From a virus: a stretch of DNA of 20,350 nt. Below are positions 14,059 to 20,350 of this stretch, in pieces. Within the stretch, counting starts at the first letter, position 1; the number at the start of each line of letters is the position of its first letter. The position numbers and the translations under genes were made by a program. The notes below the pieces were generated by a model. It saw only the letters and a program-made list of their open reading frames with translations, made no database searches and had not been told where the DNA came from. The stretch lies in IMG/VR virus record IMGVR_UViG_3300028895_000574, positions 1 to 20,350 of that record; one strand, 5' to 3'.

Positions 14059-17000
14059 ACCAAGTTTAGACAAGTTTAGAGAAAGTCTATCAGCTGCGCA
14101 AAAAGCTTTTAATGAACTTATTCGGATTCAAGATAAGTGGGCAAAAGAAGTTATGGGCCAACAAAAGAAGGCCCAGTCTACTATCAAAGAAACTTCATCA
14201 GCCGTTAATAAGCAAAGTAAAGAAGTCAAAAAACAATCAATCGCTGTCAGTTCGGCTAAAACAGCTTGGCGTGGTTTTACTTCAACGATTAAAGAAGCAG
14301 CTGGTGGTATGAATCTCGTTGAAGCAGCTGGAAGAGGGCTAGCATTAAAGCTTATTGATATTGCTAGCAACGTAATTCAAATCGGTGCTGGTATGGCTAA
14401 CTTAGCATCTGATATGCTTGGTTACCGAAATGCTTTGCAACTGGTTACAGGTTCTCAAGAAGAAGCTGAAAAGTCATTGTCTAAGGCAATTAATATTGCT
14501 AGAACCTTGCGTTTGGATATTAAAGCTGTTACTAAAGAGTATTCTAAGTTTATGAACTCAGTTACTCTAGCTGGTGTAGCCACATCAATAGCTGAAGACA
14601 TATTTATTAGCTTCGCAGGTGCTGCTCGTGTTCTTAACCTTGATGCTCACCGAACTTCTGGTATGTTTCTTGCGTTAGAGCAAATGGCATCTAAAGGTAC
14701 AGTGTCTATGGAAGAGCTGAGAAGACAGCTTGGTGACCATATTCCTGGTGCTTTGAACTTAGCAGCTGAGGCAATGGGTTATACCAAAAGTCAGCTTCGT
14801 GACTTTATCAAAGAAGTTTCAAGAGGTAATGTTGAAGCAGCCGAGTTACTTCCTAAAATGGCTAAGTTAATTGCTGGTCGTACTCAACCGTTGATCGCAA
14901 CAGCTTTGAAGAAATTCTCTTCGCAAGTTCAAAGCTTGATGAACGAATTTACCTTACTAAGCTGGACAATTGGTCAAGCGATTGCAACAGGTATTGGTCC
15001 ACTAATCGAGTCTATTACCGATTTACTTGTTTGGTTTAACGGCTTAATTGGTGCTTCAAGAGAGTCATCTACGAGGGTAGAACAATTTAAAGAAGTTATT
15101 TTGGACACTGATGCTGCGATTGCTTCGACAGCTTCAACAGTTAATGAACTCTCAGATAGCTTCACAATGCTTGCGTCGACAGATGCTACAGCTAATTTAA
15201 ACGCAGCTAAAGAAGAAGTTGAAGGATTGAATCTTGCAAGCATGGCTTTCTTAGGCATTATGAGTGGTCCAGCAACCTCTATTATGACGAAGCTAACTGC
15301 TTTGTGGGTTTCTTCGTTTGGTAAGCTGAAAACACTCTTGCAAGTTACTGCTACCTCACTCGCAGGTTTATTTGGTATGAGTGCTATTAAAGCTGCTTCA
15401 ATGTATGAGACAGCTATTATTAAATTGTATCTTGCCTTCGATAAAGCTTGGTTCTTTACTAAAAAGTTTTTTATGTTCTTCGCGGGTGGCCCTTGGAGAC
15501 TGCTTATCACTGGTACTATAGCCGCTGGTGCAGCTATTACTAATTTAGTAATGCAAGAAACTAAAGCAATTAAGAGTAATAATATTTACGAACAAGCTTT
15601 AGAAGATACTGCCGCTCAAGCTAAAGAATTTACTTCACAGTTACAAGATATGGCCGAGCAAATGTCTCAGTTAGGTCATACTGATTTAGCAGTAAGTTTA
15701 GAGCTTGAAAAGAATACACGCGATCAACTTCAAGACGCTAATAGTGAGCTTGAAAAAATGCGTGATAATGTTAAGGAAGTTAAAGCAAGCTTATGGAATC
15801 GTTTTGTTTGGAATGTTTTTGGTGTAATGACCGAAGATATGAAACAAGCTATTGAATATGGCATTGGGATTAATGAGGGTCAGAAACAACTAAATGAGAC
15901 TCTTAAAGATCGCGAGCCAACTGGACAAAAACTTCTTCAACAAGGCAAAGAACTCGCAGCTGCTTACACTGAGTTAGAAAAGAGCGCTAAAGAATTTGTG
16001 AAAGCAATTCCGCTTACTAAAATTAAGAATGAAATTGAACTTCTTAATCTTAGTGGTGTTGCTCTTGCTAAGCGTAAAGTTGAGCTTGATCGTAATATCG
16101 AAAAACAAAAGTTACTCGCCAAAGGTAAGCTTAAAACAGTGCAAGAGCAACAAGCTTTCGATAAATTAACTTCGAGTATTGTTGTCAATACTGGTGTACT
16201 CGCAGCTAACCGTATGGAGAAAAAACGCCATAAAGAATTTGTCGACGACGCCAAAGGCAATGCAGATAGCTTGAAGGCTTCTATTAAAGCAACTAAAGAA
16301 GAAATTGGCGTATTGGGATTGAAAAATGAAGCACTCGATCGCTATAACTTGCGCGTTAATATTACTAACAAAGCTATTGAACTTTCGAAACTTGTGACAG
16401 AAGCTAAAACACAATCAGAACGTGAAGCTATAGCAGTTCAAGCAGTTCTGTTAGCACAATATGCCGAAGGTGAAGCAAGACTAATTGATCTTAAGAAAGC
16501 AACTGGTGAATATCGTACTGAGTTTGAGAAAACGTTAGACAAAATGAAACCTTATCAGCGCGAGTTTGCTAAGCTTGATAAGCTATTTAAAGATGGTAGC
16601 ATTTCTGTTAGTGAGTATTCAAGACAGTTACAAACTCTTCGCACTCAATTTAACAAGCAGTTAACAATGGAAGGAGCAGAAAACGGATTAGCTGAATATA
16701 TACAAAAAGCTGGTGATACAGCACAAAATGTTAAAGAAACAGTAGTCAATGCTTTCAAAGCAATGGAAGATGCGATTGTTGATTTTGCGATGACCGGTAA
16801 GTTCAGTTTCTCAGACTTCGCTAATTCAATTATAAGCGATATGGTCAGAATCATGGCTAGAAAAGCAGCAACTAATCTTGCTAGTGCTGCGTTTGACTTC
16901 TTACCGTCATTGACCGCGTTTCTTCCATTTGCTAAAGGTGGATTCTTTGACGATGGCGTTCAAGCTTTTGCAAAAGGCGGTACTTTTACAAATAAAGTAG

Positions 17001-17299
17001 TTGACCAACCAACTATGTTTAAATTTGCTAAAGGTACTGGTCTTATGGGCGAAGCTGGACCAGAAGCAATTATGCCATTAACAAGAACAGCTGATGGCGA
17101 TCTTGGTGTTAGAACTGTAGGAGCTTCTAGTGTTGTTAATAATGTGAATGTAGTTGTTAATGTTGAAAACGGTAATTCCAATACTTCTTCTGAGTCAGAT
17201 AGTCAAGATGCTAGAGCACTTGGTGGAATTATTACTTCAAGAGTCAAGCAAACTATTATCGAAGAATTACGTCCTGGTGGATTACTTAACAAGGTATAA
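14015..17299 (+). CDS. Tape measure protein
   Basis: 1094 residues; sets tail length and is ejected ahead of the DNA. The N terminus is coiled coil (about 1-75). A tape-measure domain occupies about 120-330, with LDIKAVTKEYSKFMNSV near 167 and QMASKGTVSMEELRRQLGDH near 222. A hydrophobic, partly membrane-like region lies at about 420-512, including FFMFFAGGP followed by RLLITGTIAAGAAITNLVM, a candidate inner-membrane channel segment. Long helices with heptads follow (about 520-900). The C terminus has a lambda-gpH-like segment (AMEDAIVDFAMTGKFSFSDF, near 915) and KGG turns plus GLMGEAGPEAIMPL (about 972-1021), typical of tape measure C termini. The start overlaps the T frame by 44 bases. No clear Shine-Dalgarno is seen, so coupling to G-T translation is likely. 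Confidence 0.93.
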   Translation: MSDVKVGLTLEDRAKPSLDKFRESLSAAQKAFNELIRIQDKWAKEVMGQQKKAQSTIKETSSAVNKQSKEVKKQSIAVSSAKTAWRGFTSTIKEAAGGMNLVEAAGRGLALKLIDIASNVIQIGAGMANLASDMLGYRNALQLVTGSQEEAEKSLSKAINIARTLRLDIKAVTKEYSKFMNSVTLAGVATSIAEDIFISFAGAARVLNLDAHRTSGMFLALEQMASKGTVSMEELRRQLGDHIPGALNLAAEAMGYTKSQLRDFIKEVSRGNVEAAELLPKMAKLIAGRTQPLIATALKKFSSQVQSLMNEFTLLSWTIGQAIATGIGPLIESITDLLVWFNGLIGASRESSTRVEQFKEVILDTDAAIASTASTVNELSDSFTMLASTDATANLNAAKEEVEGLNLASMAFLGIMSGPATSIMTKLTALWVSSFGKLKTLLQVTATSLAGLFGMSAIKAASMYETAIIKLYLAFDKAWFFTKKFFMFFAGGPWRLLITGTIAAGAAITNLVMQETKAIKSNNIYEQALEDTAAQAKEFTSQLQDMAEQMSQLGHTDLAVSLELEKNTRDQLQDANSELEKMRDNVKEVKASLWNRFVWNVFGVMTEDMKQAIEYGIGINEGQKQLNETLKDREPTGQKLLQQGKELAAAYTELEKSAKEFVKAIPLTKIKNEIELLNLSGVALAKRKVELDRNIEKQKLLAKGKLKTVQEQQAFDKLTSSIVVNTGVLAANRMEKKRHKEFVDDAKGNADSLKASIKATKEEIGVLGLKNEALDRYNLRVNITNKAIELSKLVTEAKTQSEREAIAVQAVLLAQYAEGEARLIDLKKATGEYRTEFEKTLDKMKPYQREFAKLDKLFKDGSISVSEYSRQLQTLRTQFNKQLTMEGAENGLAEYIQKAGDTAQNVKETVVNAFKAMEDAIVDFAMTGKFSFSDFANSIISDMVRIMARKAATNLASAAFDFLPSLTAFLPFAKGGFFDDGVQAFAKGGTFTNKVVDQPTMFKFAKGTGLMGEAGPEAIMPLTRTADGDLGVRTVGASSVVNNVNVVVNVENGNSNTSSESDSQDARALGGIITSRVKQTIIEELRPGGLLNKV

Positions 17300-17301
17300 T
17301 C

Positions 17302-17637
17302 ATGGCAACATTTACTCATGTACCAAGCTATAACTCATCATTAGATGAAAGTCCGAATACTATCGACGCAGTTTTCGGAGATGGTTACGAACAGTCAACC
17401 TACGCAGGTATTAACAAGCATGCGCGCAAATTTAGCTTAGGCTTTAAAGATTTAGCGCAAACTGAAGCTAATAACATTATTAATTTTTTTAAAGATAACG
17501 ATACAGCCATTACACCGTTTGATTGGACTCCACCAGATGGTGTAGCAGGTAGGTTTAAGTGTAAAAGATATAGAACTAACTATGTTAGCTCCAATATTGT
17601 AACCGTAACTTGTGTCTTTGAAGAGGTATTCTGGTAA
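17302..17637 (+). CDS. Minor tail protein, lambda gpM family
   Basis: 111 residues, close to the length of lambda gpM. It carries the Phage_min_tail pattern: VFGDGYEQSTYAGINKHARK in the N-terminal third, then EANNIINFFKDNDTAITPFD with WTPPDG following, and a C-terminal KCKRYRTNY plus final strands. It is part of the distal tail tip, forming the ring to which L, K, I and J assemble. It begins two bases after the tape measure stop and ends in a TAATG overlap with the L-like gene. Confidence 0.88.
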   Translation: MATFTHVPSYNSSLDESPNTIDAVFGDGYEQSTYAGINKHARKFSLGFKDLAQTEANNIINFFKDNDTAITPFDWTPPDGVAGRFKCKRYRTNYVSSNIVTVTCVFEEVFW

Positions 17638-18326
17638 TGAGCATAGCAGAAGAAATCCAAAAACTATCGGCTGATACTATCGTTGAACTCTATGAGATTG
17701 ATGCCACAGCACTTGGTGATCAGATATACAGATTACACTCAGGCACCAATGAGCTAAATGGTGATCTGGTATGGCAAGGTAATACCTATTCTGCTTTCCC
17801 GGTCGAGGCTGAAGGCTTTGAGCTATCAACTGACGGCAAGATGCCCAGACCAAAGTTACGCGTGGCCAATGTCACTGGCTTATTTACTGGCTTGTTAAAA
17901 AGTTTCGATGATTTTATTGGAGTCAAGGTAGCCAGAAAGAGAACCTTCGTTAAATATCTCGACGCAGTAAACTTTATCGGTGGGGTCAATCCTACCGCTG
18001 ATGTTAATGTTTATTTCCCTGATGACGTTTATTACATCGACCGTAAGTCAGCCGAGAACAGAGTGTTGATTGAATTTGAATTAGCATCAGTGCTCGATCT
18101 TAACGGGGTTAAGCTACCGCGTCGCCAAATAATCCAAAACACTTGTCAATGGATATACAAATCTGGTGAGTGTGGTTACACTGGCACAAACTACTTTGAT
18201 ATTTATGATCAAGCTACCATTCAAGAAAATGATGTCTGTGGCAAACGTCTAAGTAGCTGCAAGCTACGTTTTGGCGATAATGCTGTGTTACCTTACGGGG
18301 CATTTGTTGGTGTGGGTAGAATCTGA
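17637..18326 (+). CDS. Minor tail protein, lambda gpL family (Fe-S)
   Basis: 229 residues. It keeps the four cysteines of the gpL family: Cys170, Cys179, Cys201 and Cys208 (C-x8-C and C-x6-C), the same spacing I recall for the lambda gpL cysteines that hold a [4Fe-4S] cluster. The C-terminal Cys domain contains ICQ-like NTCQWIYKSGECGYTG and ends LPYGAFVGVGRI. The N-terminal part is a beta fold (LYEIDATALGDQIYRLHSG, then LVWQGNTYSAFPVEAEGFEL). It lies in the tail tip with M, K and I. It marks the beginning of a more GC-rich block. Confidence 0.88.
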   Translation: MSIAEEIQKLSADTIVELYEIDATALGDQIYRLHSGTNELNGDLVWQGNTYSAFPVEAEGFELSTDGKMPRPKLRVANVTGLFTGLLKSFDDFIGVKVARKRTFVKYLDAVNFIGGVNPTADVNVYFPDDVYYIDRKSAENRVLIEFELASVLDLNGVKLPRRQIIQNTCQWIYKSGECGYTGTNYFDIYDQATIQENDVCGKRLSSCKLRFGDNAVLPYGAFVGVGRI

Positions 18327-19024
18327 TGGATGTTAAAGAACAAATACTAGAGCATGCTAAGCAAGAGTACCCGAATGAATGTTGCGGGGTAGTCATAATC
18401 TTCAAAGGCAAAGAACGCTACCATCCTTGTAAGAATCTAGCCACTGAAGCAGATGATAACTTTATCCTTTCGCCGGTTGATTATGCCGAGGCAGAAGACA
18501 AGGGTGAAATAATTAAGATCGTACATTCTCACCCAGCAAGTAATCCTGAGCCCTCACAAGCTGACTTAGTCGGTATCGAGCGATCAGGATTGCCGTGGGT
18601 GATTGTAAACCCCTTGACCGGATCGTTTACTGAGAGCGAGCCCAGCGGCTACCAAGCGCCTTTAATCGGTCGTCGTTTCGTTCATGGGGTGCTTGATTGC
18701 TATGCACTAATTAAAGACTATTACGAAACTATTTTAGAGATAGATATACCTGACTTTGATCGTGAGAACTACTGGTGGGAGAAAGGGCAGAATTTATATG
18801 TTGATAACTTTCAGAAGGCAGGCTTTCACCGAGTGGATGACTTACGCGAGCATGATGGTATAATAATTATGAGCGGATCATCTACCCCGAATCATGCTGG
18901 TGTATACATTGGTGATAATAAAATACTCCATCATGTACAACATCGATTAAGCAGCAGAGATGTTTATGGTGGGTACTGGTTGAAAAATACTTGGGCAGTT
19001 GTACGACACGAGATGTTTTTATGA
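18326..19024 (+). CDS. Tail tip protein K: JAMM + NlpC/P60 peptidase
   Basis: 232 residues with two hydrolase domains, as in lambda gpK. The JAMM (Mov34/MPN) part has Glu18, then HSHP (His67, His69), Ser77 and Asp80, a full zinc-site set. The NlpC/P60 part has Cys125 (GVLDCYALIKDYY) and His190 (PNHAGVYIGD), with a third polar residue likely near His202-203. Both active sites look intact. In phage tails this type of enzyme is thought to cut peptidoglycan or tail components during assembly or infection. Start overlaps the L-like stop (TGATG), and its stop overlaps I (ATGA). Confidence 0.92.
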   Translation: MDVKEQILEHAKQEYPNECCGVVIIFKGKERYHPCKNLATEADDNFILSPVDYAEAEDKGEIIKIVHSHPASNPEPSQADLVGIERSGLPWVIVNPLTGSFTESEPSGYQAPLIGRRFVHGVLDCYALIKDYYETILEIDIPDFDRENYWWEKGQNLYVDNFQKAGFHRVDDLREHDGIIIMSGSSTPNHAGVYIGDNKILHHVQHRLSSRDVYGGYWLKNTWAVVRHEMFL

Positions 19025-19629
19025 AGACAGTACGCCTATACGGCAACCTAGCAAAACGCTTCGGCAAAGAATTCAAGATAGATGTCAAAACACCTATCGA
19101 GGCAGTGCGCGCTTTATCAGTAATCATCCCGGGATTTAAACAGTACATGGCAAAGAATAAAGACATGTACACATTATTTACTGGCTATGATGATAGAGTG
19201 ATCACTCAGTATCATTTACCTTTTTCAGAAAAGACATTACGTATTGTACCCGTTGTCGCTGGCTCTGGTAGTGTAGGCAGGATTATTCTGGGTGTTGCCC
19301 TGATCTTTGTAGCTCCTTATCTGGGAGCGTATGCCAGTGGTCTTGGTCTAGGTGCTGCTGGTCCTTTAACATCGACTGGTATGTTTCTGATGAATGCTGC
19401 TACTAATCTTGGCTTTGCAATGATACTGGGCGGAATATCACAGCTGTTATTCTCGCCGCCATCTCAAGACAGCTATGAATATGCCGCTACTGAGAATAAA
19501 CCCTCTTTTGTATTTAGTGGGGCGATCAATACTACGGCGCAGGGTAATCCAGTACCAGTCGGATACGGCCAATTAAGAATTGGTTCTCAAGTCATCAGCG
19601 CAGGCTTAGAAGCCCAACAGGTAACCTAA
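19021..19629 (+). CDS. Tail assembly protein I
   Basis: 202 residues, lambda gpI type. The N-terminal ubiquitin-like half starts MKTVRLYGNLAKRFGKEF and includes EAVRALSVIIPGFKQY. A hydrophobic Gly/Ala-rich middle follows (IILGVALIFVAPYLGAYASG and GFAMILGGISQLLF), then a C-terminal tail with NKPSFVFSGAINTTAQGNPV and a GYGQLRIGSQVIS ending. Its role is assembly of the tip with J; it is thought not to remain in the mature virion. ATG 19021 lies in the ATGA overlap with K. The alternative in-frame TTG at 18991 would extend into K and is not favoured. Confidence 0.9.
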   Translation: MKTVRLYGNLAKRFGKEFKIDVKTPIEAVRALSVIIPGFKQYMAKNKDMYTLFTGYDDRVITQYHLPFSEKTLRIVPVVAGSGSVGRIILGVALIFVAPYLGAYASGLGLGAAGPLTSTGMFLMNAATNLGFAMILGGISQLLFSPPSQDSYEYAATENKPSFVFSGAINTTAQGNPVPVGYGQLRIGSQVISAGLEAQQVT

Positions 19630-19631
19630 TA

Positions 19632-20350
19632 ATGGAACATATAATCAAAGGCTCTGGTGGTGGTTGTTTTCATAAAGATACTTTAGTACAAACTAAAGAT
19701 GGCACTACTCCTATTGCCGACCTGAAGCCAGGAGACGAGGTCTGGGCGTTTGACGATACTGGTGAACTGTCTTTGCAAGAGGTGTTAGATACTATTGCTC
19801 ACGGCGATGATACGCTGTTCAAATACACCTTCTGGGGCGGTGGTGAGATCATTTGTACCAGCAATCACTGGGTGCTTAATCAGTATAATGCTTTTGTAGA
19901 AATTGGTACGCTATCTGCTGAAGATTGCATCATTGATGCTATCGGTCATCTACGACCAATCAAAGGCTTCGAGATTTATGAAGAGCATGCTCTGGTCTAT
20001 AACTTGACCGTGGCAAATCATCATACCTTTATTGCCAACGGGGTAAGGGTACACAACGGCGGCAAGGGTACTTTCAAAACCATCAAAGGCGCTGGCGGTG
20101 GTGGTGGTAGTAAATCATCCGGTGGTGCCGCCAGACCCGCGGTAGAAGATCCTGATACCTTACATTCTAATCAATATGCCAGAGTGATTGACCTATTATG
20201 TGAGGGTGAAATTGTCGGCTTGGTTGATGGCCTCAAGTCGGTTTACCTTGATGATACACCGGTTCAAAATGCTGACGACAGCATGAACTTTGCGGGGGTT
20301 ACTTTTGAGGAGCGACTCGGCACTCAAGCACAAACCTATATCCCGGGATT
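19632..20350 (+). CDS. Tail tip host-specificity protein J with Hint domain, 3' partial
   Basis: The gene runs off the window after about 239 codons. The recognisable J part begins around residue 180: YARVIDLLCEGEIVGLVDGL, then KSVYLDDTPVQN and FAGVTFEERLGTQ, matching lambda J's early segment. J contacts the host outer-membrane receptor and sits at the tail tip. Inserted before it is a Hint (intein-like) domain at residues 12-142. The N terminus is MEHIIKGSGGG. After the Hint come GGKGTFKT, IKGAGGGGGSK and a short linker. The start is ATG 19632, two bases after the I stop; no strong ribosome site is visible. Self-processing would separate the first 11 residues from J, or splice them. Confidence 0.9.
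   Translation, partial: MEHIIKGSGGGCFHKDTLVQTKDGTTPIADLKPGDEVWAFDDTGELSLQEVLDTIAHGDDTLFKYTFWGGGEIICTSNHWVLNQYNAFVEIGTLSAEDCIIDAIGHLRPIKGFEIYEEHALVYNLTVANHHTFIANGVRVHNGGKGTFKTIKGAGGGGGSKSSGGAARPAVEDPDTLHSNQYARVIDLLCEGEIVGLVDGLKSVYLDDTPVQNADDSMNFAGVTFEERLGTQAQTYIPG
19644..19664 (+). repeat. Left 21-bp direct repeat flanking Hint
   Basis: It begins ATCAAAGGC and ends GGTGGT, encoding IKGSGGG (residues 5-11), and abuts the Cys codon that starts the Hint domain. It matches the copy at 20082-20102 at 19 of 21 positions. Confidence 0.75.
19665..20057 (+). other. Intein-like Hint (BIL-type) domain inside J
   Basis: 131 residues, mini-intein size, no homing endonuclease insert. Block A begins at Cys12 (CFHKDTLV). 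A PGDEV motif follows at 33-37. Block B has Thr76-x2-His79 (ICTSNHWVL). Block F is VYNLTVANHHTFIANG (122-137). Block G ends His141-Asn142. All catalytic residues for N-terminal acyl shift and Asn cyclisation are present. The next residue is Gly143, not Cys/Ser/Thr, so standard splicing is not expected. That matches bacterial intein-like (BIL) domains, which can cleave or, in type A, sometimes ligate without the +1 nucleophile. Confidence 0.88.
20082..20102 (+). repeat. Right 21-bp direct repeat flanking Hint
   Basis: It encodes IKGAGGG (residues 151-157) and lies 24 bases after the Hint end. The offset from the left copy is 438 bases, exactly 146 codons, so loss between copies would be in frame. 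Confidence 0.75.

Noticed and set aside
79-19172. Reverse-strand open frames, for example 14974-15510, 3958-4365 and 12281-12604
   Set aside because: They mirror well-supported + strand genes, have no recognisable domains, and cross no gaps; they are shadows of codon usage.
19665-20057. Full-length intein with homing endonuclease
   Set aside because: Only 131 residues with about 43 between blocks B and F; no LAGLIDADG or HNH motif, so it is a mini Hint domain only.
1-20350. CRISPR array, insertion sequence, tRNA, attachment site
   Set aside because: No regularly spaced repeats, transposase, inverted terminal repeats or tRNA-like folds were seen while reading the window.

Overview
The window is the structural half of a tailed double-stranded DNA phage (or prophage) genome. 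All supported genes lie on the + strand, nearly end to end, many with TAATG, TGATG or ATGA stop-start overlaps. The order is terminase large subunit (5' end cut off by the window), portal, scaffold, major capsid protein, accessory virion genes, head-tail connectors, tail tube, frameshifted tail chaperone pair, tape measure, and a lambda-type M-L-K-I-J tail tip. That order and tail tip indicate a siphovirus with a long flexible tail infecting a Gram-negative host, probably a proteobacterium. The host genus cannot be read from the sequence. No lysis, replication, integrase, tRNA or host genes are visible, so lifestyle is undetermined.

Layout: 2-4767 packaging and head. 4832-10486 a block of poorly characterised genes between capsid and connectors: a charged helical protein, a protein with a signal peptide, two large beta-rich proteins, a smaller virion-type protein, two tiny repeat proteins and an Ig-like protein. 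10488-12022 neck and tail-completion genes. 12026-13207 tail tube. 13316-14058 chaperones G and G-T, joined by a -1 frameshift. 14015-17299 tape measure. 17302-20350 tail-tip genes M, L, K, I and the start of J.

How they work together: terminase pumps DNA through the portal into a scaffold-built capsid. Connector, stopper and terminator proteins close the head and join it to the tail. G and G-T guide tube subunits around the tape measure, and M-L-K-I-J form the adsorption tip.

The most unusual feature is a complete intein-like Hint domain (C1, TxxH, C-terminal HN) near the N terminus of J. It is followed by Gly instead of Cys/Ser/Thr, and the insertion is bracketed by an in-frame 21-bp imperfect direct repeat encoding IKG(S/A)GGG. 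Other points of interest are the exported-looking virion-region protein, two adjacent tiny proteins with strict 9- and 10-residue periodicities, an open 31-codon in-frame extension after the tail-tube stop, a non-textbook slippery region for the G-T shift, and higher GC content in the tail-tip genes.
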